Shown here: positions 43,801 to 56,496 of the stretch, in pieces | How the letters are laid out: each line of letters opens with the position of its first letter | Numbering within the stretch: position 1 is the stretch's first letter | Assembly: GCF_001625215.2 (NCBI RefSeq) | Contig: NC_030383.2 | Location: 756,779 to 820,778 of the forward strand | DNA from: Daucus carota subsp. sativus | Lineage: Eukaryota; Streptophyta; Magnoliopsida; Apiales; Apiaceae | DNA length: 64,000 bases | Reading direction: 5' to 3' | Program-made: the position numbers and the translations under genes | Notes under the pieces: model-generated | Seen by the model: only the letters and a program-made list of their open reading frames with translations | Database searches by the model: none | Told to the model about the DNA's origin: nothing

Positions 43801-46800
43801 TTTTTATTCATAAATATTAAATAGGTATGACGAGAGGTTATAGCGTTGGAGTATTTTTTTTATACATTACCTAAATGTGAGTTAGAGTTGATGTAGGTAG
43901 CTATTGGACTTGCTTCCAACTGATCTCCCCTCATGAAATCTTGAGAGAAGTGGGTGCTATATCTTTAGAGAATTGGATGTTGCAAACCCAACAAGTGCTT
44001 TTTTATCCTTGGTTTTTTCTGTCGATTAGTAAAGTTTTTGTTGTGAGTGCTGGATCATATAACTTATGCATGTGAAACGGATTACAAAACACATACACAC
44101 ACAGTGTCCCAGATATAATTGATAGTATTATAACTATGTGCGATTACTATTAACAGGAACGAAGCATACACTGTTCAGGAAATTGTGTATCACGTGACAC
44201 CTTTTATATCTACAAAGAAATTGTATTTTGAGGAATATCTGGTTGGCGTTGATTCTTGTGTTGAAGAGATATGCGAAAAACTAAGTCTGGAGTCCAATGA
44301 TGTTCGTGTTGTTGGGGTATGTGGGATGGGAGGAATCGGGAAAACCACAACAGTCAAAGCTTTTTACAATAAATATTTTAAAAAATTTGATATCAGCTGC
44401 TTTGTTGATGATGTAAAACAACATTCACAAGGAGGTAGTTACCTACTTCCTATACTTCAGCAACTCTCAGTTAAGATTTTTGGGAAGATGGATTACAAGG
44501 TACGTGATGTTGAAAGTGGAATAAGATTATTGGAGCAATTTCTTTCCGGTAAGAAAGCTCTACTTGTTGTGGATGATTTAGACCAATCTAGCTATTCAGA
44601 TCTAGTAAGGGTTTGCAAGTTGTTTTTTCCCGGAAGCAGAATTATTTTTACAACAAGAGATGCAAACATATTAAATCAACTGAAAAAAGATATACCAGAA
44701 GTAGATATATACATGAGAGTATTGGAACAAGTTGATTCACTGAAGCTCTTCAGCTATCATGCCTTCCGAACGCCATCAGCACCTGAAAGTTTTAAAGAGC
44801 TGACAGAAAGCTTTATAAGTTATGCTGGAGGTCTTCCATTAGCTCTCAAGGTGCTGGGTTCATCTTTGCTCAACAGGGATGACATGTCATTCTGGAAAGA
44901 GAAACTTGTAAAGGTTCGAAAAATTGGGGAGAATGATATACAAAAAATCATTCAACTGAGCTTTGATGAATTAGGTGAGACAGAGAAGGCAATTTTTCTT
45001 GATATTGCATTCTTCTTTGTTGGAAAGGACAAAGATGAGGCTGTTCACATATTCAAATCATGTGATTTCTTTCCAGATGTTGGGATACCAGTTCTTGTAG
45101 AAAAATGTCTACTAACAGTAACTAAGAATAATATGTTTCAGATGCATAACATCATCCGTGACATGGGAAAAGAAGTTATTCGTGGAGAATCAAAGCACGG
45201 GGGCAGACGCTTGTACTTGCGTCAAGAAAATGCATGGGCGGCTTTGCAAAATCCAGAGGTAATCAAAATTCTATGTTGGAGTTGTAATTGGTCTCGATGT
45301 TCACTGTATCATCTTACATAAAATAATGAATCGATAAAATATGTTGCTCTTTGGCTCGAAATCTCAAATCCTTTTTATTAGAAGCAGAGAAGTGGAACAT
45401 GCCCGATAAGATTCTAGGTATAAAGTTTGCATTTTCTTTACTGAACAATATGCTTTAAGACCTTCATGACGCTCATTGCTGCTTAGATATGACAGTATGC
45501 AATTACAATATATGCTGTTCACTTCATCTAATTGTTTTCTCTTAAAATCAAATCAGGGACTACAAAAAGTTGAAGGACTCATCATAGACCAGACCATGTC
45601 CACAAAAAGACATTTCAGTGCCAAAATACTAGAAAGAATGCCCAACCTGAGGTTACTTGAAATAATTGGTGCAAATGATATTGAGGGAAAATTCAGAAAT
45701 TCATTTAACGAGTTAAGATGCATTCGCTGGCGTCATTGTCCTTGGACGCGTTTGCCTTCTAGTTTCCATCCCCCAAAACTCGTCTCTCTTGATATGCCAT
45801 ATAGCGAGTTAAAGACATTGTGGAAAGGCATCACGGTAAAAATTTAACATGTATACTCTCACTCAAGTCCAATATATATACATTATTATATTTGCCTACT
45901 AAGTCATTGTTGTATAAATATGAATAATATTTTGATTTGCAACTGTTCTGCCTTTGTATGTTATCTATTTCAGCCTTCAATGACTTTGTAGATTTATAGA
46001 ATTTTAATAGCATGTTGTGTTGCAAAATCAGTGTAATTGTGCTGACTTTGTCTTTTGTTGTTCAAATCAGCCTTCAGTGAAGCTGAAGACTATAAATCTC
46101 AGCTACTCAAAAAACCTGAAAATCATGCCTGACTTGAGTAATTTCACGTTACTTGATAAATTATTGCTTCATGGATGTAAGAGCCTGCTGAAAGTCCCCC
46201 AAACAATTGGTCAACTGACTAACTTATTTCATCTGGATTTGGGAGGATGCAGCCATTTGAAAGAAGTAACCGAGCCAATCGGGCAATTAACTAAATTGGG
46301 TCATTTGGATTTGGATGGGTGTGTGAATCTGAGACGACTACCTGAGGCTATCATACAATTGACTACTATAGGAAGTTTGAATTTGTCTTATTGCAGCAAT
46401 CTGACGCGACTGCCTGAGCAATTAGGTGATATGAAATGCTTAAAGATGCTTGATGCAAGTTATACATCAATTGAACAACTGCCAGATTCAACTTCTCAAC
46501 TGAAAAAATTGGTTAAGTTGAATTTGTCCAGTTGTGAGAAGCTTAGAAAGTTACCTGAGCAGATTGGGAATTTGGAAAGCTTAAAATGGTTTGATGCAAG
46601 TTGTACATCAATTGAACAACTGCCAGATTCAACTGCTCAACTGAAGAAATTGGTTGAGTTGAAGTTGTTATTTTGCGAGAAGCTTAGAAAGCTACCTGAG
46701 CAAATTGGTAATCTGGAAAGCTTAAAATATTTATATGCAAGTGGTAGTGCAATTGAACACCTACCAGACACGTTTGCAGGCCTGGTCAATTTGGACAGAT

Positions 46801-48030
46801 TGGATTTGTACAAGTGTGCAGAGCTCGAACAATTGCCTGAGCAGTTTGGAAAGATGCAATTGCAGAAATTGGATTTGCGATGCTGCCGGAAGGTTAAAAA
46901 TATAACATCACTTGCAAAATTGTATCAGCATCAAGAGGGCATGGATACAATTAATTTGCCTGATATGATAAAAGATAAGAAGGTGTTGAAAGACCTAAGT
47001 CTGACATGTGATGAAAGTTTATGTTTATGGCTGCCTATGATTCTAAGTTTTTCTTCTTTGGAAAAGTTATCTCTTCATTTTGAGAGCCAGAGTTTCTCTC
47101 CAAGTGAACCGTATAGTCTTTCTGCGCTTTCCAGCCTACAAGATCTTACATTGGTTAATCGGAAAAATAGCGAGTGCTGTTTTCCAGAGCTTCCTTTGAA
47201 TCTAACATGGTTAAAAATATATGGATATGCAACACTGGAAATGCTACCAGATTTATCGAGCTTGATACAGTTGAAGTGGTTGTATATATGGAGAGCCATC
47301 AGCCTTCAATCACTCCCATCACTTCCTCCTCATCTTGAATATCTTCATGTTGTTGGATGCACAAGCCTACAAGATCTCCCAGATCTGTCAGTTTATAAGG
47401 AATTAAGAAGCTTGAGGGTCAGCATGTACAGCAATCCGAATCCAATAAGTTTGAAGCAGAGTCTTCTTCAGGTATGTTGGTGCTGCTCTCTCTCTCTCTC
47501 CAAATTTATCTCATCAAAGATAACAACTCACACTTGTACAAATCTTTCCATATTTTTTAATGTTACAGGTAGGACAACATAAATTACATTCATTTGGAGC
47601 TGATACAGCAGACAGGGAGATTGGGGAATGGTTTAGCCACAAAAGCAGAGGGGATAAAATATGTTTCACAATTCCACCAAATACGGGAGACCACTTCTTT
47701 GGTGTCGGGCTGTGGGTCGTTTATAAATGCAAATATGCTGATCGCCGTGGTTTATACTTGAAAGTTGTTATTAGTAATGAAACCCAAGATATCCAACAAA
47801 ATGATTGCTTTTCTTTACCATGTCAAACAGCTGTGGGCGAAGTTCAGTCGAGGATACAATGTGTAAGTTTCAAGAGAATGAGAAGTGGAGATAGAATCAA
47901 GGTTTCATTTCAAAGCTTCCCATATAATCCCAATTTTGATATGCCACCTGTTCTTTGGGGTCGCGGAGAAGTGAAAGTGAAAATGTGTGGGGCTCATTTA
48001 ATACCGAAGACACCCTCCACTCTCAGTTGA
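40855..48030 (+). CDS. TIR-NB-LRR disease-resistance protein (TNL1), intact
   Basis: Intracellular immune receptor. Exons: 40855-41366 (TIR), 44157-45258 (NB-ARC), 45557-45835 (linker/first LRR), 46071-47471 (LRR) and 47569-48030 (C-terminal domain). All phases fit and give 1251 residues. TIR is at about 23-170 after a poly-Ser leader, with the WCLDEL glutamate needed for NADase activity. NB-ARC has P-loop GMGGIGKTT (227-235), kinase-2 LLVVDDLD, RNBS-B GSRIIFTTRD, GLPLAL and, at 500-502, MHN instead of MHD. The LRR shows CxNL-type repeats with internal near-duplications. The C-terminus is a post-LRR jelly-roll domain (C-JID type). Intron 1 (2.8 kb) holds a Helitron-like element. The start is the first in-frame ATG; the ORF extends upstream only through TTG. 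Confidence 0.92.
41496..43634 (-). mobile_element. Helitron-like element in TNL1 intron 1
   Basis: On the minus strand the 3' end reads GCCGCGCGGC (perfect palindrome, 41508-41517), then 8 nt, then CTAG followed by T. That is the classic Helitron terminus. The 5' end near 43630 reads TCA(TA)n AAAGGAGGATGCGGGCGTC, like plant Helitron 5' ends. The inside is non-coding and made of tandem repeats: a 172-bp unit twice (about 43275-43620), a 231-bp unit nearly twice (about 42545-42975) and further copies of a GCCGCCTCCCGTxxxxGTCAAACACAATACTAAT-like motif. A hAT-type element is inserted at 41697. Confidence 0.65.
41697..42305. mobile_element. Non-autonomous hAT-type element with ACACGAC-rich ends
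   Basis: 609 bp. Inverted ends are TAGACCCGGCAATTTCGT and, complemented, TAGACCCGGCAATTCGTG. The 8-bp duplication ATATTAAT lies at 41689-41696 and 42306-42313. Most of the element is CGTGTCGTGTAC-type repeat in both orientations, so it could fold into a long hairpin. It lies inside the Helitron-like element. Confidence 0.8.
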
Positions 48031-48841
48031 TACATCCTAGTTTTCTCCTGTTTTCTGTTAACCCAACGCAATACTTTACTTTATAACAGTACTGGCTCAT
48101 ATTACTTTGTTAATTGATTGAATTTGTATGTTTTATTTATTTAGCTACAACCTATAATTTGTTTGTTAAAATTTTGAAACATACAAATTAGAAATACGTT
48201 GGATAAGCTTATTTAATAAAATGAAGACTTGTTCTCCAAAAAGATTTATATATATATATATTTGTGTTTAAAAATTAAATAAATGAAACAAGAATAGCGT
48301 TGTGTTTTTTTAATTGAATAAATCTTTTAATCCCATTAAAATGCTACACCAGTGTTGTAAAAAGTGAAAATCGGACTTAATCGGTAAAGGCACCGTCCAG
48401 AAATTAATCGGAAAATCGGGAATTAATCGGATCATTAATCGTGATTAATTAAATATTATATATAATTATTATATCATATATTTTTATAAAATCAAAATAG
48501 GATAAATTTATGTAGCACAAAAATATTTTTATTATATATATAACAAATATCATCAACAAATTTAACTAAAATAAAATAATATATATCACTAACATAATAA
48601 CAATTAGCCAAATTATAAAAAGTTAGTAAATATAAAATAAATAAAATGAAAGAATGCAACAACAGTCATATACATACAGTCACAGACATATATACACGCG
48701 TGCATAGCAGTAGAAGGAAACAACTACTCGACTGCAAAAAGAAACGAAAGCAGGAATTAGATCGAGGCTTCCGAGAAGAAGAAAGAGTCGTCGCTGCCGT
48801 AAAGGAGAGTAGACCGGAGCTTCAATTAGGGATGTCGTGTA
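48031..48841. other. Spacer after TNL1 with a transposon end
   Basis: AT-rich. At about 48351 CAGTGTTGTAAAAAGTG starts a stretch with repeated TTAATCGG motifs, resembling a terminal end of a plant DNA transposon. No matching right end was found. Confidence 0.4.
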
Positions 48842-48974
48842 TGCTGTGAAATTACGGATGTCGCCCTTCCCGCACCCCGGCGTATCGGTCAGCGATATCG
48901 TCGCTACGCCGCCTGGCGCACCCGTGCCACACCGCTCCGCTCCGCTGCGCACCCCCGCTCGGTGCGCGCACTCC
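48842..48974. other. GC-rich island between TNL genes
   Basis: About 130 bp of strikingly GC-rich sequence (runs such as CTCCGCTCCGCTGCGCACCC) in AT-rich surroundings. It ends exactly where homology to the TNL relic begins. Probably a transposon piece; origin not recognised. Confidence 0.45.
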
Positions 48975-49613
48975 GTCTTGAAGAATTCGACGCCAATGAA
49001 TGCACAAGCCTAAAGATAATTGGGGTTTTAACTTTTAGAAATTGCAGGTATCTGAAATCATTAAGTTTCAAGCAGAATTTTCTTAACGTATGTTGGTGTT
49101 AATATAATGATTTCTCCCTCTCAATATATCTCACTGTAGATAGAAACTTACACTTGTATAAAATCTGTTCACGTTTTTTTTAATGTTACAGGTAATACAA
49201 CATAAATTATCTATATCTGAAGCTGATCTACTAGACAACAGGGAGGTTGCGGAATGGTTCAGCTACAAAAGCAGCGGGAATACATTAAAGGCCCACCAAA
49301 TTTGGAGACAAGCTTCTTTGGCATCACACCTGGATTGTTTATAAATGCAAATATGTCGGTTCTCATGATTTTTCCTCAAGAGCTGTTATTACTAATAAAA
49401 CAGAGGATATCAATGAGATCATGGCATTTATTTACCGTTTGATATGGTGGTGCATGAAACACGGTCAAGGATACAAGGCATACGGAATCACAGGTTTAAA
49501 ACTGGAGACAGAAATGCCTAATCAGGGTTTCATTTTAAAGTTTACCATGTAGTCAAGAAGTGAAAGTGAAGATGTGTGGAACTCATGTAATACCAAGCTT
49601 ATTGGTTGAGTTA
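48975..49613 (+). pseudogene. TNL relic: end of LRR exon and C-terminal domain exon
   Basis: The sequence CTTGAA...GAATGCACAAGCCTAAA and the splice site near 49088 match the end of exon 4 of TNL1 and TNL2. From 49192, after a TTACAG acceptor, it matches their last exon (AAGCTGATCTA, GAGGTTGCGGAATGGTTCAGC, ending GTGAAGATGTGTGG). Small deletions and frameshifts break the frame. It is the remnant of a third tandem TNL gene whose first exons are gone. It is somewhat closer to TNL2 than to TNL1 in this part. Confidence 0.8.
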
Positions 49614-49961
49614 ATTGATTGGTTTTAAACTAGCTCTACGTGTTACACTCGAAGGCTCATTTCAATTGAAGTCACTGGGCCATTGGCAGAGAGCTCTTTC
49701 ACTTGTATATATTCAACATGATAAATATATCTCTTCCTCACAGATATTATTTACGTGGAGGAGAGTTGTCGAATTGATTTGGGCAGATTCATCGAAATTT
49801 CTGAAGGCAATTTTCCACCAGTGGGCCGGACCTCAATGAAGTTTCTTATGAATTGTCCATGGTAGCATTTATAACAGTTGCTACAATGAAACATAAGGTT
49901 GCCTAGCAAAACTCTACACATTAATCATTCGTTCAATTTCAGCTTATAAGCACTGTTTTCC
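49614..49961. other. Spacer before TNL2
   Basis: No gene is recognised. It should contain the TNL2 promoter and 5' UTR. Confidence 0.4.
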
Positions 49962-52900
49962 ATGGCTACTTCAAGTAATCAGTTACCTGTTCCTTATTCT
50001 TCTTCATCTCCACCTAGTAGTTGGGATGTGTTCTTGAGCTTTTACGGAAAGGACACTCGTAGAAACTTCACTTCCCATCTTTACTCTGCTTTGGTTCATG
50101 CTGGAATTTCCACTTTCATGGATGACTTTGAACTCGAGAAGGGCGAAGAAATCTCATCAGGACTCCTTAATGCGATCCGTGGTTCAAAGATATTTGTGGT
50201 TGTTCTGTCCGAGAACTATGCTTATTCAAGATGGTGCCTTGATGAGCTAGTAGAAATCCTCACTTGCAAGAGAACCGGCGGATGTTTGGTAATTCCCGTA
50301 TTCTACTATGTTGATCCATCAGATCCACGTTATCAGAAACGGAGTTTTGGAGACGCTCTTGATCATCATAAGAAGCATTACAGTGTTGATCTCATAGACA
50401 AGTGGAGATCTGCTCTTGCTGAAATCGCAGAGCTATCAGGATACCATCTCAAAACAGAAGCAAATGAGTACGTTCCCTTTAATTATATTTTTATTAATTT
50501 ATTGTTATGCTTATTGTAGTTCTACACGAGCTTCGACATTGAATGAAATCACCAATTATTTCTCCTCCAAAAATTATTAGAACAGTTGGTGCAGGTTTAA
50601 AAAACCTCAAGTTCTCTCCATTTTGAATAATTTAATACAAGTTCTTAACCCACCTTTTTTCCCCTCTTTTTTTCTTGTTATTGTTAATTAAATTTTGGCA
50701 GGTATAGAATTCACTTCTCTTTAGTTTCTTTGAGATGTGAATACTGGGTCATATAACTTGTGCATATGTTGAGTACTGTACAACACACATATATAACTAA
50801 TATAATTAAATTTTTGTATGACTAAAATTAACAGGAATGAATCTTACACCATTCAAGAAATTGTGGAGAATGTGACAAAACTTACATCTACCAAAAATTT
50901 ACTTCTTGAGAAATATCTGGTTGGCATTGATTCTTCTATTGAAGAGATTTATCAAAAACTAAGCATGAAGTCGAATGATGTTCGTGTGATTGGGATTTGT
51001 GGAATGGGAGGAATTGGAAAATCTACGACTGCCAAAGCTTTCTATAATATGTATTTTAACAATTTTGATGTCAGTTGCTTTGTTGATGATGTAAAACAAC
51101 ATTCACAAGAAGGTAGCTATCCACTTCCTTTATTTCAGCAACTCTGGGTTAAGCTTTTCGAAAGAATGGATTATAAGGTAAATAATGTTGAAAGTGGAAT
51201 AAGAAGATTGAAGCAATTCCTCTCGACAAAGAAAACTCTTATTGTTGTGGATGATTTGGAGCAATCAAGCTATTCAGATTTCCTAGTACGGCTTTGTAAC
51301 TTGTTATCTGCCGGAAGTAGAATCATTTTTACAACAAGAGATGCAAACCTGGTAATCAATTGAAAAAAGATATATCAAAGGTAGACATATACATGATGAG
51401 GGAATTAGGACAAACTGATTCATTGGAGCTCTTCAGCTATCATGCCTTTCGACAACCGAATCCACCTGAAAGTTTTAAAGAGCTCGCCGCAAGTTTTGTA
51501 ACTTATGCTGGAGGCCTTCCATTAGCTCTCAAAGTGTTGGGTTCATCTTTGCTCGGTAGGACCCATATTTCATTTTGGAAAGCTAAACTTGCGAAGGTTC
51601 AAAAAATTGCAGAGAAAGATATCCAGAAAATCCTTCAACTGAGCTATGATGAATTAGATGATGAAACACAGAAGGCAATATTTCTTGATATTGCATTCTT
51701 TTTCATCGGAAAGGACAAAAATGAGGTGGTTCATATATTTGAATCTTGCGGTTTCTTTCCAGATGTTGGAATACCAGTCTTAGTGGAGAGATGTCTACTA
51801 AAAGTTGATGAGAATAACATGTTTCAGATGCATAATCTGATCCAAGACATGGGAAAAGAAGCAATTCGGGAAGAATTTAAGCATGGGAATGGCAAACGCT
51901 TGTACTTGAGTCGAGGAGCACGTTTGGCTTTGCAAAATCTAGAGGTAACTAAAATCTATGTATGAGTTGTACTCGTTGGTAGCAATTTTTACCGGCTCAT
52001 CTTACAAAAAAGCCACTGAAATAACTTCAGGATTTATTACACAAACATACATTTTTCAGCTTAAAGTCGGAAACTGTTTAATCAGTTCATTTACAAATGA
52101 TAAGTTGTTGAAGTGCTTAATTTACCTCTATAGGTATAAGCAGAAAACTTTGATACCCTAATTTTTTGTCAGAAAACTCACAGCCTCCCTGCTGTGAGTC
52201 CTGCCTGCTGCAATGCTGCTTTGATATGTTGGTGTCTATTTAGATAATACTAAATTTGTCTTATCTCGAAATTTTCTCAAACATCTTGTACTTTTTTCTA
52301 ATGATTAAATCTAAATAATATTAATTTCGCTTTATCTCAAATTTTCCCATAACTTTTCTTTTAATGATCAAATCAGGGAGTAGAAAAAATTGAAGGACTC
52401 ATCATAGACCGCATCAAGTCGCCAAAAAGACATTTCAGTGCCAAAATCCTGGAAAGAATGCCCAACTTGAGGTTACTTAAAATAATTGGTGCATATCATG
52501 TTGAGGGAAATCTCAAAAATTCATTTCATGAGTTAAGGTGCATTGACTGGAGTTATTGTCCTTGGAAGCGTTTTCCTTCTAGTTTTCATCCAGAAAAACT
52601 AGTCTCTCTTGACATGCCGTGCAGTAAAATAAAGTCGTTATGGAAGGGTGTTATGGTATGACTTTAACATGAACACCGATTCAAGTACTAGATGTAGACA
52701 TTATTTCATTTGTTAGCCCAAGTCCATGACATATATTTACATACATAATATCTTAAGTAATTTCTTAATATCTGTGAAAATATATAGCATGGTTTTGGCA
52801 AATATGTATAACAGAAACAGCAAGTTTATTTCAAAAAAAGAAACAGAAACACTAAATATGAGCACATTTTATTTAGCAAATAAAAAAGTATAAGCACATT

Positions 52901-55367
52901 TTGGATGCATGTTAAACTACAAAGATATAAAAACAAACATGACTTGTATTATGGTAGACAATTATTCTTTCCTTAGATTTATAGAATATATTATATTAAT
53001 AAGTAGCTAAATACTTTTTTAATCTAAGAGTTTGTTTGGAAGTACTTTTGAAAACTGTTGTGCAGTTAGAAAAGATACTGATAAAGTGTTGTTGTATAAA
53101 TCATGGTAACTCTGTTTCTATGTTGTTCATTCCAGCCCTCCGTGAACTTGAAGACAATAAATCTCAATTACTCAAGAAACCTAAAAGTCATGCCTGACTT
53201 CAGCAATTTTACATCAGTTGATAAGTTATCACTTCGTGGGTGTAATAACCTGCTGAAACTCCACCCATCAATTGGACAGTTGACTAATTTGAGTCATCTG
53301 GATATTGGTGAATGTGGCCATTTGAAGGCATTGCCCGAGACAATTGGACAATTAACTAAATTGCATGATTTGGATTTGGGATTGTGTGTGAATCTGAAAT
53401 GGCTTCCTGAGACTATCAAACACTTGACTAATCTGGGCAGTTTGAAGTTGGGTGGTTGCAGCAACCTGACACGATTGCCTGAGCAATTAGGTGATATCAA
53501 GTGCTTGAAAATGCTTGATGCAAGTTCTACAGCAATTGAGCAAGTACCAGATTCAATTGGTCACCTAAAGGATTTGGTTGATTTGAGGTTGGACAAATGC
53601 AAGAACCTTCGAAAGTTACCTGAGCAAATTGGAAATATGGAAAGCTTGAAATTCTTTGATGCAAGTTCCAGTGCAATTGAACACCTACCAGACACATTCG
53701 CATGCCTGGTTAATTTGGTCACTTTGCACTTGGGATCGTGCGAGAACCTAACAAGTCTGCCAAATAGCTTATGGAAGCTGAAGGTTCTTCGAACACTATA
53801 TCTGAGTTGTAGTCCAAAGCTCGAGCAGTTGCCTGAGCAGTTGGGAAAAATGCAGTGCTTAGAAAGGCTTTTTGCAACTGGTACTGCAATTGAAGAATTG
53901 CCAGATTCTATTGGATTGCTGAGTAGGTTAGAGTGGTTGGATTTGCGATTCTGCAATAACGTTAGAAGTCTTCCCAGAAGCATATGGAATCTTACATCAC
54001 TTAAAAATTTATGGCTTCATCACCAGAACATGGCAAAAATGATTTTCCCAGATACGGTAAAAGATATGAAGTTGGAAAGCCTAATACTGAGTTGTAATGT
54101 ATGGCTGCAAGTGTCTCGAAGTCTCTCTTCCAAGCTTTGCAACCTACAATATCTTACGCTGCATGATTGTACAAGTCGTGAGTGCTCCTTTTTAGGATTC
54201 CCTGTGAATCTAACAAATTTATCAATAGTCAAAGCAACGGGGGAGATGCTACCAGAATTATCGAGCTTGAAACAGTTGAAGCATTTGTGCATTGAGCAAG
54301 GCATCGGTCTTCAGTTAATTCCTCCACTCCCTCCTCATCTTGAAACACTTGAATTGTACCAATGCACAAGCCTAAAAGATCTACCAGATTTGTCGAGCTT
54401 GCAACAGATGAAGAGTTTGTACATACAGAGCGGCATCAGTCTTCAATCAATTCCTCCACTCCCTCCTCATCTTGAAAGACTTGATTTATACGAATGCACA
54501 AGCCTAAAAGATCTACCAGATTTGTCAATGCTGAAGGAATTGAAGCGTCTGAGTTTTAGCTATTGCAGCAATCTGAAATCAATTAGTTTAAAGCAGAGTT
54601 TTCTTCAGGTATGTCGGTGTTAATCTCTCGCAATATTTACTCCCTCCCCATTCATTTATATACAGTTTTCTTTTTGGGACGTCCCATCATTTCTATATAT
54701 TCCCAAAATAGCAACATTTTATAATTACTTTCTTTCACTATCTTCATTCTATTTTTCAGGGGGGGGGTAATGTCACAGGCGCAAGCTAACACTTGTATAA
54801 TCTATCTGCCCATATTTTTTTACTATGTTACAGGTAGGGCAACAAAAATTATATTCACTTGAAGCTGATCTACCAAATAGGGAGGTTGCCGATTGGTTTA
54901 GCTACAAAAGCAGTGGGAATACAATATCTTTTACAGTCCCACCAAATTCGGGAGAAAACTTGTTTGGTCTTGGGCTGTGGATCGTTTATAAACGCAAACA
55001 CACTGATGACTGTGCTTTACTCTTGAAGGCTGTTTTTACTAATAAAACAAAGATTCGGCGACACACTTGTGGCTTAAAATTACCCATGGATGCAGGGGTG
55101 GGCGAAGTACTGTCTGCAGTCCGATGCATGTATTTTAACGATATGAAAAGTGGAGATAAAGTGAAGATTTCTTTTCTAAGCACCCCAGAAAATGCTTTGA
55201 TGCATTATGATGGTGTCTGTGGATTAGTGAAAGTAAAGATGTGTGGGGCTCATCTCATACAGAACAATTTTGTGGGAATTTCTGATTTTCCTTCCTATTT
55301 TTCTTCCTTTTCAGGAGCATATGGCACCGTGAGGCGGAAGCGAATAAATGTGAAAACAATCGAGTGA
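49962..55367 (+). pseudogene. TIR-NB-LRR gene TNL2 with frameshift in the NB domain
   Basis: Tandem paralogue of TNL1 with the same five-exon plan: 49962-50467, 50835-51944, 52377-52655, 53136-54608 and 54834-55367. TIR (WDVFLSF, WCLDEL), P-loop GMGGIGKST, kinase-2 and RNBS-B (IIFTTRD) are present. One base is then missing relative to TNL1 between 51349 and 51360, giving a stop at 51361-51363. The next frame stays open through GLPLAL, MHN and the rest, and exon sums confirm the lost base. As it stands it encodes a TIR plus half-NB protein of 344 residues. If the shift is a sequencing error, the gene would be full-length (about 1300 residues). The C-terminal exon is 24 codons longer than in TNL1. 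Intron 4 holds a partial Stowaway-like end at 54640. Confidence 0.85.
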
Positions 55368-56496
55368 AGTATGATTTGACAAATTTCACTCTTTCCTCTC
55401 CTCCCTGTCTTCATTTGTAATCTAAAGTTGATTGTCAATACTCATTACTCAGTACAACCAAAGAGGGATAATAAAAGAGTTTTCGTTTAAATTGTTAGTA
55501 CTGTTACAGGGTGTTCATCAAACCGCCAGGCTGCATAAACTGCCCGCACCGCACCCCTAGTACTGTAGATATTACAGGGGAGCTAATCTGTCAATTCATA
55601 TATTAGAAGAGTTTTTGATAAATCAATTAAATTTTAAAAGAAAGGTATTTACAATTTTTAATATTCAACGATGAAAAATTAGTGACAAATAGTGTATATA
55701 ATGACACTATTTATAACTCATAAAAATTATTAAATTTAATTAGGTGAAGTGGTATGATTAATTAATACTATTATTTTTATACTTTCTCTGTCCTATTTAT
55801 TAATAAATTTTTTTAACTGTTCGTCATGCACTTTAATGCGCACGACTTTTTTCTAAAATTTTCTTTTCCTGAATAAAAATTAAAACACTAAATTTTTATT
55901 CAGAAAAAAAATTAAAAAATAATAATAAAATTATAAGTTACAAGAGTATTAAAGTGCGTGTCACGTCCCGTTCCCCAATATTAAGAATTAAGTGGAGGGA
56001 GTATAATTTATGAATTTTGAGTATAATCTATGAATTTTATTTATAATATATTTTTCAATTTTTAATCTTTTTTAAATCATACCAGACAAGACAAAATCAA
56101 GTTATATTCAATTCAGTCCAAATTTTCAATCAGATTTGATGGAGAAGAAATTGAAATTTCAGTTTTCGATCTATTTAATCGGACCGGGTCGATTTGTAGA
56201 AAGGATAACTTCCCTCTGTTAAAAAACGCACCAAAAAATCAATAGCTCGGATTAAAACCAGCACTCCCCAGTCCCCAGTCCCCAGTCCGGCAGTCCCCAC
56301 TTAAATCCATTTCTCATTCTCTCCCGTCACTTTTACACGCACACATATATCGCTGTTGCTTCCCCGAACTTCCCACCTCCCTCTCTCCCCCTCTCTCTCT
56401 CTCTCTCTTTCTGTTTCTCTTTCTTCCCCTCTCTCCTCCCTCCCTCTTTCGCTCACACACATCGTTAGCTCATCGTTCAATGCGCTAAACTCCTCG
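55368..56496. other. Spacer between TNL2 and TMEM135-like gene, CT-rich 5' UTR
   Basis: Holds a Stowaway-like MITE (55782-56001). Nearer the next gene is a CT-rich tract (about 56370-56455), typical of plant core promoters and leaders. A two-codon upstream ORF (ATG CGC TAA, 56480-56488) sits just before the main start. Confidence 0.55.
55782..56001. mobile_element. Stowaway-like MITE
   Basis: The ends CTTTCTCTGTCCTATTTATT and GTGGAGGGAG (complement CTCCCTCCAC) are flanked by TA on both sides. Length is 220 bp. Confidence 0.6.

Noticed and set aside
51345-51965. A short intron that would rescue the TNL2 frame
   Set aside because: A GT exists in GGTAATC, but no acceptor at a plausible distance restores alignment to TNL1; a 1-bp loss is simpler.
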